DNA of 64,000 nucleotides from JOPF136 sp963773835 (GTDB taxonomy: Bacteria; Acidobacteriota; Terriglobia; Acidiferrales; UBA7541): positions 682,001 through 746,000 of the forward strand of contig CAVZCQ010000001.1 of NCBI GenBank assembly GCA_963773835.1, written 5' to 3'. Numbering within the stretch: the first letter of the stretch is position 1; each line of letters begins with the position of its first letter. Both the position numbers and the translations under genes were made by a program. Under the pieces are notes generated by a model. It did not search any database. It was not told the origin of the DNA and worked only from the letters and a program-made list of their open reading frames with translations. Shown here in pieces: positions 43,813 to 56,400 of this stretch.

Positions 43813-45468
43813 ATGCACCGTACTCCCCGGTTGATACTCGTGGATCCGAGCGGCGCACGGCAGGAGCTTGCCGTGCGGAAGCTGCCCTTCCGCATCGGGC
43901 GGCAGGCGGGCAACGAGCTGACGCTGCGGGACAACCGCATCAGCCGGCAGCAGGCGCAGATTGTGTTTGAAGACGGGCGCTTCATCCTCCTGGACGTGCA
44001 GAGCCGGCACGGGACGCGAGTGAACGGCGAGAAGGTGGAGCGGCACGTGTTGAAGCCGAAGGATACGATCGACTTCGGCGTGCCGGATTCGTTCCGGATC
44101 GTGTACGCGGGCGAGGAAGCGTCGCTCGACGAGATCATCGAGCGAGTGGAGACGGCGGCGTCGGCGGATACACCGTCGCGCGACCTGTATCACCTGGGCG
44201 TGCTGCTGGACGTGGCGCGGGCGCTGCATTCGAGCCTGTCACTGGAAGACGTGCTGGGTTCGGTGGTGGACGCGGCGGTGCGGGTGACGCACACGGAACG
44301 CGGCGTGCTCGTGATGCTGAATTCCAGCGGAGAATTCGCGGCTACCGTGGCGCGGGACGCGCACCGGACGACGATCGAGTCGAAATCCGTGGACATCTCG
44401 CAGAGCGTGCTGCGCCAGGTGGCAGCGTCGCGGCGCGAGCTGATCGTCACCGACATGGGCGACGAAACGCAGTGGCAGGCGCAGGCCAGCGTGGTGCGGC
44501 TGCAAATCCACAGCGTGGTGGCGCTGCCGCTGGAGCGCATGCGCATGGCGGACTCGCTGGACACGACCTCGGCAGGACAGCAGTCGGAGCTGCTCGGCGT
44601 GCTCTATCTGGACAGCCACCAGCCGGCAGCGGCGTTTTCCGATCTGGACCGTGCGGTGCTGCGCTCGCTGGCGATTGAAGCCTCGACGGTGATTGAAAAC
44701 GCGCGGCTGTTCACCGCGGCGCGGCAGATGGAGCGGATGAGCCACGAGCTGGAAATCGCGTGCGACCTCCAGCAGCAATTGCTCCCCAAATCGTTTCCGC
44801 AGGCGCCGCACTTTGCGGTGGCGGGCTGGAACCTGGCGTGCCAGTCGGTGGGTGGCGACTACTTCGACGTGCTGGAGCTGCCGGGAAAGAAACACGCCTT
44901 CGTGGTGGCGGACGTGGCGGGAAAGGGAATCGCTGCGGCGCTGCTGGCCTGCATGCTGCAGGGCATCGTGGCCACGGCCTCGGGCTTTGACCTGGACCCG
45001 GCGAAGGTGGCCGCGCGCATCAATTCCTATCTCTACGAACGCTCGGGGATCGAGCGGTACGCCACGGTCTTTCTCAGCTCGTTGGACGCGGAAGGAAACT
45101 TCGAATACGTGAACGCGGGCCACGTGCCTCCGCTGGTGCGCACGGCGACGGGACAGGTGTACCCGCTGACGTCGGAGAGCTTTCCGCTGGGCATGTTCGA
45201 CTTTGCCGAGTTCCACTCTTCGAAGGTGAAGCTTTCGCCCGGCGACATCGTGCTCATTTATACGGATGGGTTCACGGAGGCGGCCAACCCGGAGGCCGAA
45301 TTCTTCGGGGAGCCGCGGCTGCGCGACCTGCTGAAACAGGACCCGGGGAAGACATTGGACGAACTGCTTGCGAAAATCCAGGCCGTAGTGCGAGAGTTTA
45401 CGCGCGGCGCATCGCAGAGCGACGATATGACACTGCTGGTGGTTCACTACAAGGGCGCGGGGGCATGA
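43813..45468 (+). CDS. FHA-GAF-PP2C protein phosphatase (SpoIIE/RsbU type)
   Basis: 551 residues. An FHA domain (about 1-100) carries 'RIGRQAGNELTLRDNRISRQQAQIVFEDGRF' and 'DVQSRHGTRVNGEKV', binding phosphothreonine. A GAF domain (about 130-300) follows. A linker ('RQMERMSHELEIACDLQQQLLP') leads to a PP2C/SpoIIE domain (about 325-548). That domain has the metal-binding motifs 'VGGDYFDV', 'VADVAGKGIAAAL', 'YTDGFTEA' and 'SDDMTLLVV'. Such phosphatases dephosphorylate STAS anti-anti-sigma factors in partner-switch cascades. No STAS or anti-sigma gene is in the window. The ATG at 43813 begins directly before the FHA strand. Its stop overlaps the next start (ATGA). Confidence 0.9.
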   Translation: MHRTPRLILVDPSGARQELAVRKLPFRIGRQAGNELTLRDNRISRQQAQIVFEDGRFILLDVQSRHGTRVNGEKVERHVLKPKDTIDFGVPDSFRIVYAGEEASLDEIIERVETAASADTPSRDLYHLGVLLDVARALHSSLSLEDVLGSVVDAAVRVTHTERGVLVMLNSSGEFAATVARDAHRTTIESKSVDISQSVLRQVAASRRELIVTDMGDETQWQAQASVVRLQIHSVVALPLERMRMADSLDTTSAGQQSELLGVLYLDSHQPAAAFSDLDRAVLRSLAIEASTVIENARLFTAARQMERMSHELEIACDLQQQLLPKSFPQAPHFAVAGWNLACQSVGGDYFDVLELPGKKHAFVVADVAGKGIAAALLACMLQGIVATASGFDLDPAKVAARINSYLYERSGIERYATVFLSSLDAEGNFEYVNAGHVPPLVRTATGQVYPLTSESFPLGMFDFAEFHSSKVKLSPGDIVLIYTDGFTEAANPEAEFFGEPRLRDLLKQDPGKTLDELLAKIQAVVREFTRGASQSDDMTLLVVHYKGAGA

Positions 45469-47123
45469 GCGCGATGCCGGCAGCGAGCAGCCCGCAGGTG
45501 TGGCTGGAGCGGCTGTCGAAGGCGCTGGCGCATCTGGACGCCGAAAGCGAAACGGCGGAGCTCTCCCGGCGCGTGGTGGAAGCAGCGCATGTCCAGTTCG
45601 CGCTGCCAGGCGCGCGCCTGTGGCGCGTGCACGATGGTGCGCCCTCAGTGTGGCAGGAGACCGGGGCGCTCTCCGAAGCGGACGCGGAGTTCATCCGCGG
45701 CGCTCTCTCGGCAGTGTCCCCGGGCCAATCCGACGGAAAGCGGTGGGCCTGCGCGCTGCCGGGCGACGGCGCGCCCTCGTCTGCGCTGGAGGTATCCGCG
45801 GGCGGGCCGCTGGACGACGCGGCGCTGAACGTCCTCCAACTCTTCAGCCGGTTTGCGGGAGTGGCGCTGGCCTCGAGCGAACGCCGGGGCGCGATGGCCG
45901 AGCTGCAGAGCATCATCGAAGCCACCAAATCGCTCAACTCCACGATTGACCTGGCGGAGCTGATGAACATCATCCTGCGGCTGGCCAGCCGCCAGACCGG
46001 AGCGGAGCGCGCCACGGTGTTCCTGGTGGACCGCGAGCGGGAAGAGATCTGGTCGCTGGTGGGGCTGGGCCTGGAGCAGCAGGAAATCCGCATGCCCATG
46101 AACCAGGGGCTGGCCGGCTGGGTGGCCACTCACGGCGAAACAGTGAACATCGCAGACGCTTACAAGGACGAGCGATTCGTCCGCGCTTCAGACCAGAGAA
46201 CAGGCTTCCGCACACGCTCGCTGCTCTGCCACCCCATCCGCAACAACAGTGAGCAGATTATCGGCGTGTTGCAATTGCTGAACAAAAGGTCGGGTGCGTT
46301 CAATGCCGGCGACCAGGCGTTCCTGGAAGCGATTTCGCTGCACGTGGCGCTGGCGCTGGAAAATGCGCGGATGCACCGAGCCGTGATCCAGCAGGAACGG
46401 CTGGAGCGCGATCTGGCTCTGGCGCGCAGCATCCAGGCGAGCCTGCTGCCGGAAACGCCGCCGCAGCTTTCCGAGTTCGAAATCAGCGTGTTCCACCGGC
46501 CCACGCAGATGGTGGGCGGCGACTACTACGACTTCCTGATGCTGGATCAGGACACGCTGCTCACTGTGGTGGCGGACGTGGAGGGCAAAGGGGTGGCGTC
46601 GGCGCTGATGATGTCGAACCTTCAGGCCATGCTGCATACCCTGGTGGGCCATCTGCACTCGCTCGAGCGGCTGGTCGAGGCGATCAACAACCTGATGGCG
46701 TCGGAAGGCCGGCAGCGGAAATTCATGAGCATGTTCGTGGCCATGCTGGACCGCCGGCATCGCGGGCTGCATTACATCAACGCCGGCCACGTGCCTCCCG
46801 CCGTCATCCGCGCCAACGGCGACGCCGAAATGCTTCGCGAAGGCGGCATGGTGATCGGCGTCATGCCGGGGCAGAGCTACGACCGGGGATTCCTCCGGCT
46901 GGAAACGGGCGACGTGTTCATCGCCTGCACCGATGGAATCACGGAAGCGATGGACCGCGGGGGCGATGAGTACGGACTGGAGCGGCTGGTCGCGTCGGTG
47001 ACCAAACATCGCCACGAGAAGGCAGCGGAAATCGTGAAGCGGCTGCTCCATGAAGTGGACGAATTCTCGCGCGGCGGCGCCCACGAAGACGATCGCGTTG
47101 TGCTCATCCTGAAGGTCGTCTAG
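45465..47123 (+). CDS. GAF-PP2C protein phosphatase (RsbU type)
   Basis: 552 residues. The N-terminal region (about 1-150) is a divergent sensor, probably GAF-like. A clear GAF domain follows at about 160-310 ('AERATVFLVDREREEIWSLVGLG', 'GLAGWVATHGETVNIADAY', 'GVLQLLNKRSGAF'). A coiled linker ('QQERLERDLALARSIQASLLP') leads to the PP2C/SpoIIE domain (about 330-550) with 'VGGDYYDFL', 'VADVEGKGVASAL', 'INAGHVPP' and 'CTDGITEAM'. The last metal-site Asp lies in 'EDDRVVLIL'. It is paralogous to its overlapping upstream neighbour, without the FHA domain. Confidence 0.9.
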   Translation: MSAMPAASSPQVWLERLSKALAHLDAESETAELSRRVVEAAHVQFALPGARLWRVHDGAPSVWQETGALSEADAEFIRGALSAVSPGQSDGKRWACALPGDGAPSSALEVSAGGPLDDAALNVLQLFSRFAGVALASSERRGAMAELQSIIEATKSLNSTIDLAELMNIILRLASRQTGAERATVFLVDREREEIWSLVGLGLEQQEIRMPMNQGLAGWVATHGETVNIADAYKDERFVRASDQRTGFRTRSLLCHPIRNNSEQIIGVLQLLNKRSGAFNAGDQAFLEAISLHVALALENARMHRAVIQQERLERDLALARSIQASLLPETPPQLSEFEISVFHRPTQMVGGDYYDFLMLDQDTLLTVVADVEGKGVASALMMSNLQAMLHTLVGHLHSLERLVEAINNLMASEGRQRKFMSMFVAMLDRRHRGLHYINAGHVPPAVIRANGDAEMLREGGMVIGVMPGQSYDRGFLRLETGDVFIACTDGITEAMDRGGDEYGLERLVASVTKHRHEKAAEIVKRLLHEVDEFSRGGAHEDDRVVLILKVV

Positions 47124-47426
47124 AAATCCATCCGTTTACGGCGATTTTCGGCCGCGCTCTTTCACGACGCGCGGTAGTTGCTGCACTGCTGTTGCCTGCC
47201 CGCCGGTACGATAGGCACTACAGGCGGCTTGCCATCTCCGGCTGTGCCTTGTTTGGAACGCCCCAGGGTAGTACGCTTCCTCCCGCTTGGTTGTGTCCTG
47301 GGGTGGGTGCTCACAGGTTCTCCGCGAGGCCAGGTCTCCTCATCGGCACGCGCGCGGCGTGCTCACCGGCGCGAGGGACAGAGGCGACACCCGCCCGCTC
47401 GAAAGTTGGGGTGGAGGTCTCGACCG
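47124..47426. other. Gene-free interval of 303 bp upstream of the giant gene
   Basis: No gene, tRNA or clear riboswitch. The only functional mark is a GGAGG at 47413-47417, 9 nt before the giant gene's ATG. The promoter must lie here but I cannot point to one with confidence. Confidence 0.5.
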
Positions 47427-50400
47427 ATGAGGGCCCTAAGACCTTGGCGGCTTCCAATCCTCGTAATTCTTTTCTGCCTCGCAGCCCGTAGTCTAGCGGC
47501 ACAAACCGTCATCACCACGATTGCTGGCGGTGCCGCGCCCACGAATGGGCCGGCGCTGCTCACGTTCCTGGGTCCGATCACCGGCGTGGCAGAAGACGGG
47601 TCGGGAAACCTCTACGCCGTAACCCCTACGGGCTATGTCTATAAGATCGACACTGCTGGAAATCTGACTATCCTTGCCGGCAACGGGAGCGGCGGATACA
47701 GCGGCGACATGAGCGTCGCGACCAGCGGGATCTTGAACCGTCCCCAGGGCATCGCGGTGGATGCGGGCGGGTTCAACGTGTACATCGCGGACACGGGGAA
47801 CAACGTCATCCGGGTGATCAGCGGCGGCGTGATTTCCACATTTGCCGGGAACGGCGCGCGCGGGAACGGCTGCGCAGACGGCACCGCGCCGAAGTCCTGC
47901 CCACTCAACCAGCCTCAGGGCGTTTTTGTGGATGCGACGAACAGCAACGTTTATATCGCTGACACAAATAATCACGTTATTCGGCAGGTTTCCGGCGGGC
48001 AAATCAAGCTGGTGGCCGGCAACGGCACTGAGGGCTTCAATGGAGACGCGGCAGTCGCCGCGACCTTGGCACAGCTCGACACGCCCAGCATGGTGTGGGT
48101 GGACGGCTCGAAGAACATTTTCATCGCCGACACGAACAACCAGCGCATCCGTGAGGTGACCTTTTCCACCGGACAAATCAGCACGGTGGCTGGTGGTGCC
48201 GGGGGCACCGGCTCATTCGGGCAGGGCACAGGCAGTTTTTCCGGAGACGGCGGTTTGGCGACGGCTGCGACGCTAAATCAACCCTCGGGCGTGTTCGTGA
48301 GTCCCATGGGCCACATCTTCATCGCCGATACGAACAACAACGTGATTCGCGAGGTGACGGCGGTCGGCGGGAACATCAGCACCATTGCGGGAAATTCTTC
48401 CTCGCTCGATCCTGTGAACGGTTCGCCCCTGGCCGGGTTTACAGGGGACGGCGGCGCTGCCACTTCCGCGACCCTTTCCGATCCGTTCGGGGTCGTAGGT
48501 GACGCGAGCAACAACCTGTTCATCGCGGACACGATCAACCACCGCCTGCGGCAGATCAATGCGATGGGAACCATCAACACGATCGCGGGCAATGGAGTGA
48601 TCGGAGATTTCGGCCTGCCCACTTCGGCCAGCCTGGCGCTGCCCTATGGCGCGGCAGTTGACACAAACGGGAACCTGTTTATCACCGACTATGCCAATGA
48701 CGTGGTCCGCGAGGTTCCGTCGGGAACGCAGACCATCGTGACCGCCGCCGGAACGGGCATTCCCGGTCATGCCGGCGACGGAGGAACGGCCACGAATGCG
48801 CAGCTCAACTTTCCCCAGGGCATTGCGGTGGGGAGCGTTTTTTTTGCGGATTCACAGAACTTTGCCGTGCGCGACCTCTCCGGATCGAATCTGAGCACCG
48901 TCGTGGGCACTCTCGGAGCGCCGGGATTCAGCATGACGGGAGGCCCCGCAGCCACGACTCCAGTGACTAATGTGGAGGGCGTTGCGGAGGACGCATCCGG
49001 AAACCTGTACATCGCCGACCCGGGAGCCCATGCAGTGTGGAAATTGGACTCAACGCATACCACTCTTTCTGTATTCGCAGGCAGCCCCGGCTTGGCCGGA
49101 TACGCAGGAGACGGCAGCCCGGCGAATATGTTTGACACCGTGTTGCTCAACGCGCCGGGCGGCGTGGCCGTGGATAAGGCAACCGGAACCGTCTATATCG
49201 CGGACACGAAAAATAACGTCATCCGTGTCGTGTCGCCCGCTGGGATCATAAATACGTTCGCCGGCACGGGCACCCGCGGATTCCTGGGCGACGGCAGCCT
49301 TGCGGTCAACGCTGAACTGGACCGGCCCGAGGGCGTGGCCGTGGATTCGATGCACAACGTCTATATCGCCGACACGGGGAACAACGTGGTCCGGGAGGTG
49401 GACGTTTCCGGGAGCACCCTCAACATCAGCACCGTAGTCGGCAACACCTCGATTAAAAATCCCGTCACCGGGGCACCGCTTCCCGGCTTCAGCGGGGATG
49501 CGGGCTCGCCGACGAGCGCGCAGCTCAGCTCGCCCATCGGACTGTCGTTCAGTCCCACGGCCGCGGACATCCTCTACATCGCGGACGCAGGCAACAACCG
49601 CATCCGCGCCAGGGGCCTGGCCGGGGCGCAGATCACGCTCAGCGCCACAAACCTTATGTTTCCGGCGACCGCGGTGGGGCAGCTGTCGCCACCACAGACC
49701 CTGACGATTACGAATCCGGGGACGATGCCATTGCAGATCACCGGGATCACTGTGCTGAATTCACCGGGCAGCTTCCGCCTGCCAAATGCCATCCCGCAGT
49801 GGATCCAGCCGGGCCAGTCTTTTACGTTTCCGGTGATCTTTGAGCCTTCCACCACTGGCGGCATTACTGCTCAGCTTTCCATATCGGATAACGCACCCGG
49901 GAGTCCCCAGACGGTCGGCCTGGTCGGCACCGGCACTCCTCCGGCGGGGTGTACAAACAATTGGATCGGTGGGGCCACGGGGAGGTGGCTGGCAACGCCC
50001 GCGAGCATGTTTTGGAGCAAGGGGACCGCTCCCGACATGAATGACACGGCGTGCATCATGGGGAACGTCGTGGTGACACTGGACGGCACCGCGAACGTCC
50101 TGAACCTATTCGTCGATGGCTCGCTCACCATTGGCTCCGGTGGCGCGTTGACCCTGGGTTCCTCGAGCTCTAGCGCCACGATCCAAAATCTGACTTTGAA
50201 TGGAGGGACGCTGAACGGTCAGGGGACAGTCGTAATTGGCGACACCTTCACTTCGACGGGCGGAACGCTGGGCGGTCCGATGCAGGGGGTCACCATCCTT
50301 GGCACTGCGACGATAACCACGGCTCCGTTGACGGACGGAGGCATAGTCCGATACAACGGGGCCACGACCCTGACGGGAACTACCCTGAACGTTGTGCCCG

Positions 50401-53400
50401 TGTTTCCCACCTCAGTCGGACCTACGGGTACTTTCACCATGCAAGGGACCAGCATGGTTGCCGGGCCTGGCGGCTCAGTATTCCTCAGCTTGGGCACAAT
50501 TTCCATCCCTTCCGGCAGCAACGCCACGATCGGCCCGACGGTCCAAAACAGCGGACACATCACGGTTGGGAGCGGCACACTGACCCTGTCGCAGGGATTG
50601 ATGAACACCGGTTCCACACTCGTCAGTGCCAATGGCACGCTCAACCTCAACGGTTCCAGCACGATTACCGGCGTTTTTGGGGACCCTGGAGGCACGGGAG
50701 CCGTGAACGTGGGAGGGTCGGTAAACTTTGCGGTTCTGAGCCCTGCGCCCGCATCCATCGGGACGTTGAATATCGGCGGCGGCTCCGTGATTTTATCGGG
50801 AACGACTCTGGCGGCGACCACCGTGAACCTCACGGGGGGCGGATCGCTGCAAGGCATCGGAACGATTCAGGGCAACGTGGTGAACACGAGCGGCACGGTC
50901 ATACCGTTCTTGTCAGCGCCAGGATTGGGCACGTTTGCGCTGACGATTGCGGGGAGTTACACGCAGATGCCGGGCGGCACTCTTTCGACAGTTATCAGCA
51001 GCCTGGTGGCGGGAACGGGCTACTCGCAGCTTGCCGTCACGGGCACGGCGACGCTCGGCGGCACGCTGAATGCTGGGTTCACCTTCAATCCGGTGGTGGG
51101 GAACAGCTTCGCGGTGGTGCGCGCGGGCACGGTTTCCGGCACGTTTGCAACGGTAATACCTTCCACCGTTTCCGGCGGCCTGACAGTCATGCCCTCGTAC
51201 CCCGCTGCACCGCCCGCCGCCATCGTGAATATCGGGGCGGCAGCACCGCCGATGATTATCATGACCACGCTGCCCGCTGGCGCTGCGGGCGTTCCATACG
51301 GCGCAGATATTCAGATTAGCGGAGGGCTGCAGCCGCTGACGTTCGCGGTGACGAGCCCCGCGTTGACCGGCGGGTTCACGATGACCACCACCGGTAGCGG
51401 AAACGTCCAGGCGGGCCACGTGTTCAACGCTTTGCCTGCGATGGGCACGATCACATTCGGAGTCATGGTGACGGACGCGGCCAGTAACACGGTCTCAGCT
51501 ACGATTACGCTCCCAATCGGCGCCGCGCCTGCGAACGCGCAGCCTCAGCTCCTGAAAGGCCAGTACGCACTGCTCTTCCAAGCCTTCAGTGATTCGAATG
51601 GGGACGAGCAGGGCATTACCGGAAGTTTGAATTTCGACGGAATTAGCGCGGTTACAGGCACCGTGGACATCAACAGCACCAGCGCGGTTTCGCAAATGGT
51701 AGCCGTCACGGGAACCTACTCGGTTGGGCCGGATAATCGCGGATTCATGACGCTGACTGCCGCCGGCATGATGGGAAACTTCTACGTGGCCATGTCGGTG
51801 GGCAACGTGTACCGCGGAGTTGCGTACACGGTGCGGCTGACACAGTTCAACGACTACAACGCGAACGACAGAATCGGATCGGGATTCCTGCGCCTGCAGG
51901 ATACAACCGCGTTCACTAAGACCTCGGTGGCGGGTACCTACGTTTCCGGCCTTACGGGCCAAGGCCCGAGCCCGGGGTTACCGCGCGTGGCCCAAGCTAT
52001 GCTGATCATGTTTGACAACATGCTCAACGTGACTTCCGGGAGTGGCGACTTCAATAGCGCCGGCACACTGGGGAGCTTCACCCTCACCGGCACTTACACG
52101 GCCCCGGATGCGAACGGAAGAATGGTGCTTACGCTGACGATTACGCCCGGGGGCGCTTCCACGGCCGTCGTGTACATCATTTCCGCGAACGAAGCGATCG
52201 TGATGACTCTCGATCCCCGGGCGACCAACGACTTGCTCATCGGCTCCGCCTGGAAACAACCGAGTCTGGAGGTGGGCAATTTTTCCAATGCCTCGCTGGC
52301 CGGCCCCGATGTTGTGCGCATGCTGGGCCGAACGAGCGGAAGCACGGACACCCATGCCATCATCGGGCTGGCCACGACCTCTGCGGGAAGCTTGACAATC
52401 AATTTCGATGAGAACAAGGCAGGGACGGTCCTCACGAATCAAACCTGCAGTGGACCCTACAACGTGGCCATGAGTGGCCGGGCCTCGGCCGCTCTCGCGG
52501 GCCCTGGCTGTAATGGTGGTAGTGGTGGTAACAACTTGATTCTCTACTTTGCCCAAACCGATCGCGGCTTCGTGATCACCGACGGTAGCTCGGCCGGAGC
52601 GGGAGTGGTCGAGCCGCAGATGGGCGTGCCGTTTGCCCCTTCGCCTTTCAATAGCACTAACTACTTCGGCGAACAGGAGACGGTCACACCAAAAGAGGCA
52701 CTTTCGGGCATCGCGACTGTGCCCATGGCCGGCACATTTAACATCACCAGTGACGATAGCCATGCCGGTGGCGACTTGACCTTCGGTCAGATCTTCATGC
52801 CGAGTTTCACGGTGGCGTCCAACGGCCATTTCACCAGCCCAGCGAGCGGCAACAATGACGGCGAAACGGGGTACGTGACTTCGCCGTTTGAACTGACGTT
52901 CTTCAGTACGGGCGGATCCACTTCCAACCCTAGTCCTTCGTCTCATCCGGATATTATCCTGGGGCAATCCGTCCCTGCCCCTCCGGGGACGCCGTCTCCG
53001 GCCGGCCCATCCGTGAACTTCCCAACGCCAGTGGCGGTTGGAATGAACGCGCAGTCCATGCCGATGACGATCACTAACACGGGACTGGGGCCGCTGGGCA
53101 TTATGTCCGTAAACGCGAGCGGTTCGCCCGACTTCAGCGCCTCGGGCACATGCGTCCCGGTGAGCGGGGTTGTGGTGGTCCTGCCGCAGGGCACCTGCAC
53201 GGTCATCATCACGTTTGCGCCCACGGGCACCACGTCCCTCGGCACCATGCTCAGCGAGACTCTCATCCTGAACACGGACGGCACCGGCAACGGCAAAGTG
53301 ACCTTCACGCTCACCGGCACGGCCACAGGCGCGGGCTGCACGAAGACTTTCGCCGTGGCCAGCGGAGCCTGGGAAACCGGAGCCAATTGGGCGCCCGCGG

Positions 53401-56400
53401 GGATGCCCGGGAGCGGAGACACCGCGTGCGTCCTGCCCGGATATAGCGCCGCGTTGAACAGCACGCAAACCATCGCCGGGCTCGACGTTCTGGGGACTCT
53501 TAACGGCGGCGCCACCGGCGTCTTGACCGTGACCGGGACGTCCAGCCTATCCGGCACAATCAGCGGCAACATTACCGTGACGTTTGCGGGCCTGCTGACG
53601 TGGACGGGCGGCACGATCAGCGCTACCGGCACACTCATGGCCAACGGCGGCATCAACATCAGCGGGACCGGGACGGCAACGCTAAGCGGGGTTACGCTGA
53701 CCTCAACGGGGCACACCGTGCAGAGCGGCACAGCCACATTGGACCTCGAGAACGGCGCGGTGTTTACGCAGACCGCCAGCGCCATCTATGACGCGCAAAG
53801 TACTTTCGGCATCCTCACCTCCAGCACCGGCACGTTCAACAATGCCGGGACGTTTCAGCGACCCATGGGGTCGGCGGGTGGGGCGTACCCGGTCAATGTA
53901 CCGTTCAACAACACGGGCACAGTCAACGTTATTATTTCCGAGTTGGATTTCAACGCCGGAATGCTCTGTGCTCCCGCGGCAAGCTGCAACGGCCCGATCA
54001 CCGTAAGCGGGATACTCCAGCTCACCGGCACCCAGCTCCCCAACGCGATGTATAACCTCGGCGGCAGCATCACCATCAACTCGGGCGGAGAGATGAACGG
54101 GGTTGGCGGCGGGACGGTCAATTTCGTATCGGGTGCATCCGTCTCGGGCGCGGGGACATTCTTCATCGGCGATACGACCACTGTGGCGACGGGGGCGGTT
54201 CTCGGAAATGCGGCTGTTACCGTGATATCCGGCGGGACGTTGCGCGGCACGGGCACGCTGGGGACCATGGGCGGGCCGCTGACCAATCTGACCATGGGCG
54301 GCGGCACTATCCATCCCGGGGCATCGCCGGGCACGCTGACGGTGAATGGGAATTACACGCAGACGGGCGGAACGCTCAGCATCGACATAGGCCCAACAGC
54401 GGCCAGCTTTTCCCAGCTCGTCGTTAATGGCACTGCAAAACTCGGCGGGGTGCTGAACATCAATCAGTTCGGCGGGTTCATACAGGGTCCCAACCAGAAG
54501 TTCATCGTCGTTCTTGCAACCGCATATGGAGGCGGCACCTTCTTACTCAATCCACAGCCTCCACTTCCAGCGTCGCCGATGTTCGGCATCCCGACGTACA
54601 GCGCCGCGCCCACGGGGGTAGTGCTCACCACGGGAGGGGCCGCGCCCTGCACGAAGACCTTCGGCGTGACCAGCGGCACTTACGAAACCGCGGGGAACTG
54701 GATCCCCTCGGGAATTCCGGCCAGCACGGACTACGTGTGCGTTCCGGCGGGGAACTCCGCGACTTTGTCTTCTGCGCCCACGGTGGCGGGCTTGAACCTG
54801 GACGGTACGCTTACGCTAAACGCCGGCTCGGGCTTTACCGTTAATGGACCGACAAATATTTCCGCCACCGGCGTACTGACGGGTGCGACGGGGGCGAGCC
54901 CTTCGTTCACTTCGGCCGGCACATTCACATTGATGGGCGGGCAGATTACCGGGACGGTTGTGGTGAGCGGCAATTCCGGGACGACCATCGTCCTGAATGG
55001 CGGGACGATCGCCGCTGCGCAAGTGGGCAGCAACGGCACCCTGAATATCACGGCGAGCACGACGATTCAGAATGGCGCCATACTTACGGCATTTATTGGA
55101 TCGACAGCGAACCTCTCCTCCACCGCGAGCCTGCTGAGCGGCGCGGGTACAGGCCAGACGTTTGTTAATTCGGGCACGCTGAATAAACTTGCCGGAGGCG
55201 CGGGCGGCGGGAATATCAACGTGCCGTTCAATAACACGGGGACGGTGATGATAGTTGCCGGGACGACGCTGAATTTGGCGGGCGGCGGGATCAGCACCGG
55301 CACGTTCACTGTGCCTGCGGGCTCAACCCTGGGGTTCATCGGCGGCGGGGGAGGGGGGCCGACCTTCAACATTGGGAATGGGGGAACTCTCAATGGTGGC
55401 GGCAGTGTCTTTGTTTCCAGCATACTGAACTTCCAGGCAGGCTCGTCGGCCAGCGGCCTGAGCGCGCTCACCATTTCCGGCGCAACAGCCCTCGTAGTCC
55501 TGGCAAACGGGGTGAACCTCGGCGCCAGTTCGGTCACGAACGGCGGCACTCTGGCCGGCACTGGGACCGTCATCGGCGACGTCACGAGTTCGGGCCTCGT
55601 CCAGGTAGGAAGCCCTTCTCCCGCCCTCTCCGCCGGAGTCCTCACTATCAACGGAAATTACACGCAGAACGCCCAGGGCGTACTTGGTATAGAGCTGGGA
55701 GGGACAACGCCAAAAACGGGCTACGGCCAACTCGCCGTCTCAGGTGTAGCGACGCTCAACGGACTCCTTGGCGTGGGCATCATCGGCGGCTTTGCTCCTG
55801 CCGCCGGGGACGCGTTCGCCCTCCTGCTGGACGGGTCTGTTTCCGGCACGTTCACTTCGCAGAATCTCCCCTCGCCCCCCTCGGGGTCCTTGTGGAACGT
55901 GACGTATCCCCCGGCCTCGCCTGGCGGAGTGGTGCTGACGGCTACACCGACCGCGGCGCCGATGATTTCCGCGGCGCCCAACCCGCTGCCGTTCGGCAAC
56001 CAGCCGCAGGGCGTGATGAGCTCAGCCCTGACGCTCACGTTCACCAATCCGGGAAGCGGGACGCTGACCATCACGGGCGGGCTAACCCCGATGGGCGGGA
56101 ACGCGGGCGATTTCCAGCCGGCCGCCGGGGGCACCTGCGGGGCGCCGCCCTTTAACGTCACCCCCGGGCCAGGCTGCACGGTGAAGTACACGTTCACGCC
56201 ATCCATGGCGGCGGCGGAATCCACGACGCTGCAGGTGGCGAACAACAGCGCGACCAACCCGTACATGGTGACTTTGAATGGGATGGGGATCCTGCCGACG
56301 GTGACGTTCACGCCGACGGCGGCGACGGTGGTGAACTTCGGCGCGGTGAGTCCGGGGACGCCGAGCGCGACGCAGACGGTGATGCTCTCCGTGGCCGCAG

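Noticed and set aside
47124..47426. Cyclic-di-GMP or other riboswitch upstream of the giant gene
   Set aside because: The conserved core sequences of known riboswitch classes were not found; the segment was judged only by eye.
47427..49660. NHL region as a DNA-level tandem repeat or CRISPR
   Set aside because: The similarity is at the protein level only; unit lengths vary and there are no identical spacers or direct repeats at DNA level.
51978..53468. 496-codon open frame antisense to the giant gene
   Set aside because: The giant gene is continuous and domain-supported over this interval; the antisense product is low-complexity.
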